Assembly: GCF_035917415.1 (NCBI RefSeq)
Contig: NZ_CP109073.1
Span: 3,890,501 to 3,954,500, forward strand
Direction: 5' to 3'
Source of the DNA: Streptomyces sp. NBC_01803
Lineage (GTDB): Bacteria; Actinomycetota; Actinomycetes; Streptomycetales; Streptomycetaceae
Length of the DNA stretch: 64,000 nucleotides
Position 1 is the first letter of the stretch; each line of letters opens with the position of its first letter. Both the position numbers and the translations under genes were made by a program. The notes under the pieces were generated by a model, which ran no database searches, was not told the DNA's origin, and worked only from the letters and a program-made list of their open reading frames with translations. This document shows positions 18,067 through 25,899 of this stretch, one piece after another.

Positions 18067-18107
18067 GTGCGGGTCCGGCCGGCCGGGGGGTTCGGCCGGA
18101 CCCGCAC
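18067..18107. terminator. Bidirectional terminator between sigQ and aldehyde dehydrogenase genes
   Basis: A perfect 15-bp stem (18067-18081 with 18093-18107) has an 11-nt G-rich loop. It lies 91 nt after the sigQ stop and 29 nt after the stop of the convergent aldehyde dehydrogenase-like gene. Confidence 0.8.
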
Positions 18108-18135
18108 GCCTTCGCGTCGTCTCCCGCTCGCGCGC

Positions 18136-19014
18136 TCAGACGCCCATGGGGTGCCAGACGGTTTTCGTCTCCAGGAACGCGAGCAGGCGGCCGGTGCCGG
18201 GGTCGGCCGTCCAGTTCTCGGCGGAGCGGCGCGGGCGGCGGACCCGTTTCAGGTTGTCGGCCGCGCTGATCTCCAACTCCCTCGCCAGCTCCGGGTCCGC
18301 GCCCGTGAGGTCGATGGCGTTGACGTCCTGGTGGGCGGCGAGGGTCGGGGCCAGCTCGTCGGTGTGGCCGGAGAGGATGTTGACCACGCCGCCGGGGACA
18401 TCGGAGGTGGCCAGGACCTCGGCCAGGGTGAGGGCGGGCAGCGGGGAGCTCCGCGCGGTGACCACGACGGCCGTGTTGCCGGTGGCGACGACCGGGGCGA
18501 TGACCGAGCCCAGGCCGAGGAACGACGACTCCGGCGGCGCCACCACGGCCACCACACCGGTCGGTTCCGGGGTCGAGAGGTTGACGTAGGGGCCGGCGAC
18601 CGGGTTGGCCGCGCCGGCGATCTGGGCGACCTTGTCCGTCCAGCCCGCGTACCAGACCCAGCGGTCGATCGCCGCGTCGACCGCCGTCCGGGCGGCGGGC
18701 CTGGACAGGCCCTCGGCGGCGGCGACCTCGGCGCGGAACTGGTCGGCGCGGCCCTGGAGCATCTCGGCGACGCGGTAGAGGATCTGGCCCCGGTGGTAGG
18801 CGGTGGCCGCCGACCAGCCGGGGAACGCCTTGCGGGCGGCGGTGACGGCGTCGCGCGCGTCCTTGCGGGAGGCGCGCGGCGCGTTGGCCAGCCAGCGGCC
18901 CTTGGCGTCGGTCACCTCGTACACCCGTCCGCTCTCGGAGCGGGGGAACTTCCCCCCGATGAACAGCTTGTAGGTCTTCAGGACCGGGATCGCCGGCGCG
19001 GACGACTCAGACAT
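18136..19014 (-). CDS. Short aldehyde dehydrogenase-family protein
   Basis: The 292-residue protein is only about 60% of the usual ALDH length. It has the N-terminal IGGKFPRSESGRVYEVTDAKGRW and the NAD-domain segment VVAVVAPPESSFLGLGSVIAPVVATGNTAVV, but ends before the catalytic region. The normal E-L-G-G-K and catalytic-Cys blocks are missing, so it is probably not an active dehydrogenase alone. It starts inside the last codons of the full-length aldehyde dehydrogenase upstream (8-nt overlap, with GGAGG before the ATG), so a partner or regulatory subunit role is plausible. The same pair next to deoC is found in other streptomycetes, so this is not a recent truncation. Confidence 0.82.
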   Translation of the reverse strand: MSESSAPAIPVLKTYKLFIGGKFPRSESGRVYEVTDAKGRWLANAPRASRKDARDAVTAARKAFPGWSAATAYHRGQILYRVAEMLQGRADQFRAEVAAAEGLSRPAARTAVDAAIDRWVWYAGWTDKVAQIAGAANPVAGPYVNLSTPEPTGVVAVVAPPESSFLGLGSVIAPVVATGNTAVVVTARSSPLPALTLAEVLATSDVPGGVVNILSGHTDELAPTLAAHQDVNAIDLTGADPELARELEISAADNLKRVRRPRRSAENWTADPGTGRLLAFLETKTVWHPMGV

Positions 19015-20437
19015 CGAGGTAAGCCTCCAGTCCGTGGCGGCCACCCTCGCGGCCGTAGCCCGACTCCTGGTAGCCGCCGAAGGGCGAGGTGGGGTCGAAC
19101 TTGTTGAAGGTGTTGGACCAGATGACCCCGGCGCGCAGCCGTTCGGCCATCCACAGGATGCGGGAGCCCTTGTCCGTCCAGATGCCGGCGGACAGGCCGT
19201 AGGGGGTGTTGTTGGCCTTGGCCACGGCCTCGTCGGGGGTGCGGAAGGTCAGCACGGACAGGACCGGGCCGAAGATCTCCTCGCGGGCGATCCGGTGGGC
19301 CTGGCTCACGCCCGTGAAGAGGGTCGGCGCGAACCAGAAGCCCGTGTCGGGCAGGTCGCAGGCGGGCGACCAGCGTTCGGCGCCCTCGGCCTCGCCCGCC
19401 CGCGCGAGGTCGCGGATGCGGGCGAGCTGGGCGGCGGAGTTGATCGCGCCGACGTCGGTGTTCTTGTCCAGCGGGTCGCCCACGCGCAGGGTGGTCATGC
19501 GGTGCTTGAGGGCGGTCAGCACCTCGTCCGCGACGGACTCCTGGACCAGGAGGCGGGAGCCGGCGCAGCAGACGTGGCCCTGGTTGAAGAAGATGCCGCT
19601 GACGATGCCCTCGACGGCCTGGTCGAGCGGGGCGTCGTCGAAGACGATGTTGGCCGCCTTCCCGCCGAGTTCGAGCGTGAGCTTCCTGTCCGTACCGGCC
19701 AGGGTGCGCGCGATCGCGCGGCCGACCTCCGTCGAGCCGGTGAAGGCGACCTTGTCCACGTCCGGGTGCCCGACGAGGGCGGCTCCCGCGGTGCCGTCGC
19801 CGGTGACGATGTTGACCACGCCGGACGGCAGGCCCGCCTGGCGGCAGATGTCGGCGAAGCGCAGGGCGGTGAGCGGGGTGGTCTCGGCCGGCTTGAGGAC
19901 CACCGTGTTGCCGCAGGCCAGGGCGGGGGCGATCTTCCAGGCGAGCATCAGTAGCGGGAAGTTCCACGGGATGACCTGGCCGGCGACCCCCAGCGGCTTC
20001 GGGTCGGGGCCGTAGCCCGCGTGGCTGAGCTTGTCGGCCCAGCCCGCGTAGTAGAAGAAGTGCGCGGCGACCAGCGGGAGGTCGACGTCGCGGGACTCGC
20101 GGATCGGCTTGCCGTTGTCCAGGGACTCCAGCACGGCCAGCTCGCGGGAGCGCTCCTGGACGATCCGGGCGATCCGGAACAGGTACTTGGCGCGCTCCGC
20201 GCCCGGCAGCGCGGACCAGCCGGGGAACGCGGCGCGGGCGGCGGCCACGGCGGCGTCCACGTCCTCGGCGCCGCCCTGGGCGACCTCGGAGAGGACTTCC
20301 TCGGAGGCGGGCGAGATCGTCTTGAAGACCGTGCCGTCGGCCGCCTCGCGGAACGCGCCGTCGATGAACAGCCCATAGGACGGCGCGATGTCGGCGGTCG
20401 CCCGGGACTCGGGCGCGGGTGCGTACTCGAACTTCAT
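19007..20437 (-). CDS. Aldehyde dehydrogenase
   Basis: This 476-residue NAD(P)-dependent enzyme has PWNFPLLMLAWKIAPALACGNTVVLKPAE (cofactor site), FTGSTEVGR, TLELGGKAANIVF with the catalytic Glu, and NQGHVCCAGSRLL with the nucleophile in the CC pair. All catalytic blocks are intact. It sits 7 nt after deoC; acetaldehyde released by DeoC is an obvious substrate, giving acetate and NADH, an inference from the operon. The ATG start is adjacent to the deoC stop with GGCTGCC only, so translation is probably coupled. Confidence 0.92.
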   Translation of the reverse strand: MKFEYAPAPESRATADIAPSYGLFIDGAFREAADGTVFKTISPASEEVLSEVAQGGAEDVDAAVAAARAAFPGWSALPGAERAKYLFRIARIVQERSRELAVLESLDNGKPIRESRDVDLPLVAAHFFYYAGWADKLSHAGYGPDPKPLGVAGQVIPWNFPLLMLAWKIAPALACGNTVVLKPAETTPLTALRFADICRQAGLPSGVVNIVTGDGTAGAALVGHPDVDKVAFTGSTEVGRAIARTLAGTDRKLTLELGGKAANIVFDDAPLDQAVEGIVSGIFFNQGHVCCAGSRLLVQESVADEVLTALKHRMTTLRVGDPLDKNTDVGAINSAAQLARIRDLARAGEAEGAERWSPACDLPDTGFWFAPTLFTGVSQAHRIAREEIFGPVLSVLTFRTPDEAVAKANNTPYGLSAGIWTDKGSRILWMAERLRAGVIWSNTFNKFDPTSPFGGYQESGYGREGGRHGLEAYLDV

Positions 20438-20444
20438 GGCAGCC

Positions 20445-21398
20445 TCAGTCCACCGTCACGTAATCGGGACCGGAATACCGGCCGGAGCTCAGCTTCTGGC
20501 GTTGCATGAGCAGGTCGTTGAGCAGGCTGGAGGCGCCGAAGCGGAACCAGCGCGGGCTCAGCCAGTCCTCGCCCGCCGTCTCGTTCACCAGCACCAGGTA
20601 CGTGATCGCGTCCTTGCTGGTGCGGATACCGCCTGCGGGCTTGACCCCCACTTGGACGCCGGTGGCGGCGCGGAAATCGCGCACGGCCTCCAGCATCAGC
20701 AGGGTGTTGGCCGGGGTGGCGTTGACCGCGACCTTGCCCGTCGAGGTCTTGATGAAGTCCGCGCCCGCCAGCATCGCCAGCCAGGACGCGCGGCGGATGG
20801 CGTCGTAGGTGGCCAGCTCGCCGTTCTCCAGGATGACCTTGAGATGGGCCTGCCCGCAGGCTTCCTTCACGGCGGTGATCTCCTCGAAGACCTCCAGGTA
20901 GTGGCCCGCGAGGAACGCGCCCCGGTCGATCACCATGTCGATCTCGCCCGCGCCCGCCGCGACGGCCTCGGCGACGTCCGCCAGCTTCACCGAACGGGCC
21001 GCACGGCCGGCCGGGAAGGCGGTGGCGACCGAGGCGACCGACACCCCGGTGCCGCGCAGCGCCTCCACGGCGACGGCGGCCATGTCCGGGTAGACGCAGA
21101 TCGCCGCCACGGACGGCACGGACCGGTCCCCCGGATCGGGCCGGATGCCCTTGGCGCACAGCGCCCGCACCTTGCCCGGGGTGTCCGCGCCCTCCAGGGT
21201 GGTGAGGTCGATCATCGAGATCGCCAGATCGATGGCGAACGCCTTCGATGTCGTCTTGATCGAACGAGTCCCCAGAGCCGCGGCGCGGGCTTCGAGCCCG
21301 ACCGCGTCGACTCCGGGCAGACCGTGCAGGAAGCGGCGCAAGGCCGCGTCGGTCGCGGTCACGTCGGCCAGGGGCAGTGCCGGTGCTGTGGATGGCAT
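20445..21398 (-). CDS. deoC: Deoxyribose-phosphate aldolase
   Basis: It cleaves deoxyribose 5-phosphate to glyceraldehyde 3-phosphate and acetaldehyde. The 317-residue class I aldolase has the Schiff-base lysine in ADFIKTSTGK and a second conserved lysine in VGVKPAGGIRT. It also has SIDLTTLEG-like MIDLTTLEG at the start of the barrel, which is typical of actinobacterial DeoC. The ATG at 21398 begins just upstream of the conserved region; an ATG at 21575 would translate the operator at 21418-21429 and is rejected. It is the first gene of a deoC-aldehyde dehydrogenase operon. Confidence 0.93.
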   Translation of the reverse strand: MPSTAPALPLADVTATDAALRRFLHGLPGVDAVGLEARAAALGTRSIKTTSKAFAIDLAISMIDLTTLEGADTPGKVRALCAKGIRPDPGDRSVPSVAAICVYPDMAAVAVEALRGTGVSVASVATAFPAGRAARSVKLADVAEAVAAGAGEIDMVIDRGAFLAGHYLEVFEEITAVKEACGQAHLKVILENGELATYDAIRRASWLAMLAGADFIKTSTGKVAVNATPANTLLMLEAVRDFRAATGVQVGVKPAGGIRTSKDAITYLVLVNETAGEDWLSPRWFRFGASSLLNDLLMQRQKLSSGRYSGPDYVTVD

Positions 21399-21417
21399 GG
21401 TCACCAGATCAGCATAT

Positions 21418-21429
21418 CTACGCGCGTAG
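21418..21429. promoter_or_regulatory. Nucleoside-regulon palindrome, deoC promoter
   Basis: CTACGCGCGTAG, identical to the sites before add and pnp, lies 19 nt upstream of the deoC start. A -10-like TATGCT follows on the minus strand. The remaining sequence to 21706 holds only the promoter of the opposite PH-domain gene, with CAGAAT at 21694-21699. Confidence 0.7.
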
Positions 21430-21706
21430 TGGCCTGTCACGTCCGAGGCGGGAAGTGGCTTGTTCGCGCGTGGGCCGGTCGCTTCCGGGCCGGGCGGGGG
21501 GCCGTGGCGTGCGGGGGAGTGGCCGGAGGGGGATGTCGGGCGCGGGTACGGCGTGGTCGGCGGATGGTGTGCCACAGACCTTCGGGGCCGCGCCGTCGGG
21601 AGGTCGGCGCGTCGGTGCCGTCCGCGCCGACCCGGTGAGGCGTTCGGCGGCTCCGGGTGGGGGCGACCGGCGTTTTCCGGCCGAGGGGTCCGGCAGAATC
21701 GGACGC

Positions 21707-22351
21707 ATGAGTGAGCCCCAGAAGTACGCGGATCGCGTCTACCGCTCCCCGGCCGCCGTCGTGGCGGGCTGCCTGCTGCTCGGCCTCGGGGGATGGCTGG
21801 GCGGGGACGCGATCCTGCGTGGCGAGGGCCGTGAGCCCGCGACCGCCGCGTCCGTGCTGCTCTTCGTGGTGCCGCTGGTCGTGGCCTTCACCTTCCGGCC
21901 GGCCGTGTTCGCCTCGGACGAGCGGCTCCGCGTGCGGAACCCGTTCCGCACCATCACGGCGCCCTGGGGCGCGGTGGAGGCGATCCGCGCGAGCTATTCG
22001 ACGGAGCTGCTGGCGGCCGGCGCGAAGTATCAGCTGTGGGCGATTCCGGTCTCCCTGCGGGCCCGTTCGAAGGCGAACCGGCACAACGAGCAGGCGGCCG
22101 GCAGTCAGCCGCGCCGTTCGGGCCTGATGGGCGGCCTCGGGCTCGGCGGCGGGACGTTCGACGTGGGGAACGACCCGGGGCCGAAGACGGCGCCCGGCGA
22201 CGCGGCCGTGGCCGAGCTGCGCGAGCTCGCCGAGCGGCACGCGGCGGACGAGGCCGCGCAGGGCGGGGTCGGGGTCCGGTGGAGCTACGAGATCCTGGCG
22301 CCACTGGCCGTCGGCGCGGTGGCGCTGATCGTCCTCCTCCTGACGCGCTGA
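21707..22351 (+). CDS. PH domain-containing membrane protein
   Basis: This 214-residue protein has two N-terminal membrane segments (about 16-34 and 44-62), a bacterial PH-like domain (about 63-115: VFASDERLRVRNPFRTITAPW, the family hallmark), a poorly conserved Gly-rich loop, and a C-terminal membrane helix (about 193-212). The function is unknown. CAGAAT sits 7 nt before the ATG, so the mRNA is probably leaderless. The stop codon falls within an 8-bp tandem repeat. It is divergent from deoC. Confidence 0.8.
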   Translation: MSEPQKYADRVYRSPAAVVAGCLLLGLGGWLGGDAILRGEGREPATAASVLLFVVPLVVAFTFRPAVFASDERLRVRNPFRTITAPWGAVEAIRASYSTELLAAGAKYQLWAIPVSLRARSKANRHNEQAAGSQPRRSGLMGGLGLGGGTFDVGNDPGPKTAPGDAAVAELRELAERHAADEAAQGGVGVRWSYEILAPLAVGAVALIVLLLTR

Positions 22352-22384
22352 CGCGCTGACGCGCTGACGCGCTGACGCGCTGAC
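22341..22384 (+). repeat. 8-bp tandem repeat (TGACGCGC) x 5.5
   Basis: Five perfect copies and a half copy of TGACGCGC run across the end of the PH-domain gene. The second copy supplies its TGA stop. The array is a likely site of replication slippage. Confidence 0.9.
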
Positions 22385-22741
22385 CGGTCCCCGTCGCCCG
22401 TGCCGGGGCGGACTTCGGCCGCCGTCTCGACGACCGGGGCCCTGGTGCGGGCGGCGGGGAGGTCGCCCGGTCGCTGGCGCCGCGAGGCCCGGGTGCTGGG
22501 GCTGGGCGTGGTGTTCTCGGGCCCGCGCGCCGTGCCGGATCGGTTCTGCGTCGGGACGGCGGGCGGGTCGGCCGTTGCCGCCGTCCCCGCCTGGGGCTGG
22601 GTGGGTCGCTCGGCCGTCGGCGTTGTCCGAGCCCCGGTGGTGCGGGGTGCTTGCCGCCCTGTGTGGCGTGCCGGATCGCCGGTCCGCCCGGCTCCCGCCG
22701 CCCGTGCGCCGGGGTGCTGGGCAGGGGCGGCGGGGCGGGGG
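22385..22741. other. Gene-poor stretch, no supported gene
   Basis: About 360 bases between the convergent PH-domain and phosphosugar mutase genes. Frames here lack ribosome sites and coding-type codon use. No clear terminator hairpin stands out. Confidence 0.5.
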
Positions 22742-24418
22742 TCACAGGCCGGCGTGGTGGGCCAGGTCCTCCTTCAGGCGGGTCAGGACGGCGGCGGCCC
22801 TGGTGCGGGCCGTCGGCAGGTCGGCGGTGGTGGGGGCCGGGGTGATGACCTCCAGGTAGCACTTGATCTTCGGCTCCGTGCCGCTCGGCCGGACGATCAC
22901 GCGGGCCGAGGTGATGGCGTCGGACCCGGCGAGGGTGTAGCGCAGGCCGTCGGTCGGCGGCAGCGTCTCCGTGCCCCGGCCGAGGTCCTCGGCCGTGGTG
23001 ACCGGCAGGCCCGCCAGTTCGGTGGGTGGCGCGGTCCGCAGCCGTCGCATCGCGTCCGCGATCAGCGACAGGTCCGCGACCCGGACCGAGAGCTGGTCCG
23101 TGGCGTGCAGGCCGTGGGTCACGGCGATGTCGTCCAGCAGGTCCGTCAGGGTCCGGCCCCGCGCCTTCAGCACGGCGGCCAGCTCGGCCACCCGGAGGGC
23201 GGCGGTGATGCCGTCCTTGTCGCGGACGCCGACCGGATCGACGCAGTACCCGAGGGCCTCCTCGTAGGCGTACGCCAGATCGGGCACGCGGCCGAGCCAC
23301 TTGAAGCCCGTGAGCGTCTCCTCGTACGGCAGCCCGGCCGCCGCGGCGATCTTCCCGGTCAGGGAGGAGGAGACGATCGACGCCGCGAACGTACCGCGCG
23401 CGCCCTCGCCCACCAGGTGGGTGGCCAGCAGCGCGCCGAGTTCGTCGCCGCGCAGCATGCGCCAGCCGCCGTCGGCCGCCGGGTCCGGGACGCCCACCGC
23501 GCAGCGGTCGGCGTCGGGGTCGTTCGCGATGACCAGATCGGGCCGCGGCGCGGCGGCGCGGGCCGCGGCGAAGGCCAGGTCCATCGCCCCGGGCTCCTCC
23601 GGGTTGGGGAAGGCCACGGTGGGGAAGTCGGGGTCGGGCTCGGCCTGTGCGGCCACTTCGATCGGCGCGGGGAAGCCCGCGCGGGCGAACGCGGCCGTCA
23701 GCACCGACCGGCCGACGCCGTGCAGCGGCGTGTAGACGGCCGTGGTGGTGCGCGGCGAGTCGGCCGAGAGCGCGGCGTCCGTGCGGGCCAGGTAGGCGTC
23801 CACGATCTCCTCGCCGAGCACCTGCCAGCCCTCCTCGGCGCGGGGGACGGTGTGCAGCGGGCCGACGGCGGCGATCTCGGCGGCGATCTCCGCGTCCGCC
23901 GGGGGCACGATCTGGCTGCCGTCGCCGAGGTAGACCTTGTAGCCGTTGTCGCGCGGGGGGTTGTGGCTGGCGGTGACGGTCACTCCGGCGACCGCGCCGA
24001 GGTGCCGGATCGCGAAGGCCAGCACGGGCGTGGGCAGCGGGCGCGGCAGCAGCGCGGCGCGCAGCCCGGCGCCCGTGACCACGGCGGCGGTGTCGCGGGC
24101 GAAGGTGGCGCTCTTGTGCCGGGCGTCGTAGCCGATGACGACCAGGCCGGGGGAGCGCCGGGCGAGGTAGGCGGTCAGGCCGGCGGCGGCGCGGATGACG
24201 ACCGCGCGGTTCATGCGCGCCGGGCCGGCGCCCATCTCTCCGCGCAACCCCGCCGTGCCGAACTGGAGCGTCCCGGCGAACCGTTCGGCGAGCGCCTCGG
24301 TCGCGCCCTCGGCGATCAGGCCCGCCAGCTCCTTGCGCGTGTCCGGATCCGGGTCCTCGGCGAGCCAGTCCCGGGCGCGGGCGATCAGCGCCGAGCCGTC
24401 CTCGGTCTCCTGGGGCAT
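22742..24418 (-). CDS. Phosphosugar mutase (phosphopentomutase/phosphomannomutase family)
   Basis: This 558-residue alpha-D-phosphohexomutase has the phosphoserine loop TASHNPPRDNG with Ser151, the metal loop NDPDADRCAVG, the sugar loop GFKWLG and the C-terminal phosphate loop RPSGTEPKIKCY. Length and motifs fit the PgcA-like group, which includes phosphopentomutases. Because it directly follows purine nucleoside phosphorylase (35-nt gap, same strand), ribose 1-phosphate to ribose 5-phosphate conversion is the most likely job. Phosphomannomutase or phosphoglucomutase activity cannot be excluded from sequence. Start ATG has GGAGAGGA nearby. Confidence 0.88.
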   Translation of the reverse strand: MPQETEDGSALIARARDWLAEDPDPDTRKELAGLIAEGATEALAERFAGTLQFGTAGLRGEMGAGPARMNRAVVIRAAAGLTAYLARRSPGLVVIGYDARHKSATFARDTAAVVTGAGLRAALLPRPLPTPVLAFAIRHLGAVAGVTVTASHNPPRDNGYKVYLGDGSQIVPPADAEIAAEIAAVGPLHTVPRAEEGWQVLGEEIVDAYLARTDAALSADSPRTTTAVYTPLHGVGRSVLTAAFARAGFPAPIEVAAQAEPDPDFPTVAFPNPEEPGAMDLAFAAARAAAPRPDLVIANDPDADRCAVGVPDPAADGGWRMLRGDELGALLATHLVGEGARGTFAASIVSSSLTGKIAAAAGLPYEETLTGFKWLGRVPDLAYAYEEALGYCVDPVGVRDKDGITAALRVAELAAVLKARGRTLTDLLDDIAVTHGLHATDQLSVRVADLSLIADAMRRLRTAPPTELAGLPVTTAEDLGRGTETLPPTDGLRYTLAGSDAITSARVIVRPSGTEPKIKCYLEVITPAPTTADLPTARTRAAAVLTRLKEDLAHHAGL

Positions 24419-24452
24419 CGTTTCCTCTCCTCCCGTCGCGATGGCGTCGCGG

Positions 24453-25253
24453 TCAGATCCGTCCTAGCACCTGGGAGAGCAGACCGCCCATCCGGGCTGC
24501 GGAGTCGCGGCCGGCCCGGAGGACCTCCTCGTGGTTCAGCGGCTCGCCGGTGATGCCCGCGGCGAGGTTGGTGACCAGCGAGATGCCCAGCACCTCGGCG
24601 CCCGCCTCGCGGGCGGCGATGGCCTCCAGCACGGTCGACATGCCCACCAGATCGCCGCCGATGGCGCGGACCATCCGGATCTCGGCCGGGGTCTCGTAGT
24701 GCGGCCCGGGGAACTGGACGTACACGCCCTCTTCGAGGCTGGGGTCGATCTCCTTGCACAGCGCGCGCAGCCGCGGCGAGTACAGGTCGGTCAGGTCGAC
24801 GAAGTTGACGCCGTTGATGGGCGAGGCGGCGGTCAGGTTGATGTGGTCACCGATGAGAACCGGCTGGCCGGGGCGCATGCCCGCGCGGAGACCGCCGCAG
24901 CCGTTGGTGAGCACCACGACCTTGCAGCCCGCGGCGACGGCCGTGCGCACGCCATGGGCCACGGCGACGACATCGCGTCCCTCGTAATAATGGGTGCGGC
25001 CGAGGAAGACCAGTGCCTGCTTCTCGCCCACCCGGTAGGAGCGGATCCGGCCCGCGTGCCCCTCGACGCTGGGGGCCGGGAAGCCGGGCAGTTCGGTGAA
25101 GTCGAACTCGTGCCGCGGCTCCCCGAGCTGGTCCGCCGCCGGCACCCAGCCGGAGCCCATGACCAGCGCGACGTCGTGGCCGGCGACCCCGGTCAACTCC
25201 CGGATGCGGGCCGCCGCGGCGTCGGCCGCGCCCTCAATCTCAGATGCGTTCAC
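24453..25253 (-). CDS. Purine-nucleoside phosphorylase
   Basis: This enzyme phosphorolyses inosine and guanosine (and deoxy forms) to base and (deoxy)ribose 1-phosphate. The 266-residue protein is the trimeric class: VMGSGW near the N-terminus for phosphate binding, [48 protein letters not shown] and GMSTVLEA. The GTG start has no ribosome site but lies 6 nt from TAGGCT, so the transcript is probably leaderless. It is co-transcribed with the downstream phosphosugar mutase. The nucleoside palindrome is 24 nt upstream. Confidence 0.94.
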   Translation of the reverse strand: MNASEIEGAADAAAARIRELTGVAGHDVALVMGSGWVPAADQLGEPRHEFDFTELPGFPAPSVEGHAGRIRSYRVGEKQALVFLGRTHYYEGRDVVAVAHGVRTAVAAGCKVVVLTNGCGGLRAGMRPGQPVLIGDHINLTAASPINGVNFVDLTDLYSPRLRALCKEIDPSLEEGVYVQFPGPHYETPAEIRMVRAIGGDLVGMSTVLEAIAAREAGAEVLGISLVTNLAAGITGEPLNHEEVLRAGRDSAARMGGLLSQVLGRI

Positions 25254-25277
25254 GCGCTGAGCCTAACCGGTATTTGC

Positions 25278-25289
25278 CTACGCGCGTAG
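25278..25289. promoter_or_regulatory. Nucleoside-regulon palindrome, pnp promoter
   Basis: The third identical copy of CTACGCGCGTAG. On the minus strand it is followed by 12 nt, a -10-like TAGGCT (25265-25260), 6 nt and the GTG start of purine nucleoside phosphorylase. Confidence 0.7.
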
Positions 25290-25357
25290 ACGCTCGCCGG
25301 GTGCAAGAACGCATCACAGCCAACATCAGCCGCGTCGCGCGACCCCCGCCGCCCGCC

Positions 25358-25804
25358 TCAGCAGGGGCGCTTGCGCAGCTCCATCACGTAGTCGTGCGGG
25401 GCGCCCGCCGACTCCGCCGCGTCGGCGACCTCGCCCAGGTAGCGGGCGGAGGGCAGGCCGCCCTCGTAGGCGTTCAGCACATACACCCAGGCCGAGACCG
25501 TGCCGTCCAGCGTGTGGACCTGGACGCGGGTGCGGCGGTAGATCCCCAGGCCGACGCCCTCCCAGCGGTCGAGCGCGTCCTCGTCCATCGGCGCGATGTC
25601 GTAGAGGGCCACGAAGACGTCCGACGCCGGCTGGCCGGCCGATTCGACGATCGTGGCCAAGGCGCCTTCCCAGCCCATCTCCTCGCCGCCGAACGTGAGT
25701 CGCCAGCCGGTGATCCAGCCGGTGCCACGCAGGGGGGAGTGCGGTGCGCGACGGGACATCAGCCGGGGGTCGAGGTTTCCGGCGTATGCGGCGTAGAGGG
25801 ACAT
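25358..25804 (-). CDS. Gamma-glutamylcyclotransferase-like protein
   Basis: The 148-residue protein begins with YAAYAGNLDPRLM, the Y-G-S/N-N-L phosphate-like loop of the GGCT/AIG2 fold. The acidic DEDALDRWEGV region fits the catalytic Glu position. Family members form 5-oxoproline from gamma-glutamyl compounds, but mycothiol-using bacteria lack the glutathione cycle, so the true substrate is uncertain. TACGCT is 7 nt before the ATG (leaderless). It is divergent from the quinone reductase gene. Confidence 0.82.
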   Translation of the reverse strand: MSLYAAYAGNLDPRLMSRRAPHSPLRGTGWITGWRLTFGGEEMGWEGALATIVESAGQPASDVFVALYDIAPMDEDALDRWEGVGLGIYRRTRVQVHTLDGTVSAWVYVLNAYEGGLPSARYLGEVADAAESAGAPHDYVMELRKRPC

Positions 25805-25899
25805 GGGACTGAGCGTACGGGAGGGGTGGCGGTGGCGGTCGGTCCGGCACCACCTGCCCCGGGGGCGAGATCGGGCGAGTGGTGCGAGACACTGGAAAG

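Noticed and set aside
22385..22741. Possible small gene between the PH-domain and mutase genes
   Set aside because: Frames lack start signals and typical third-position G/C bias.
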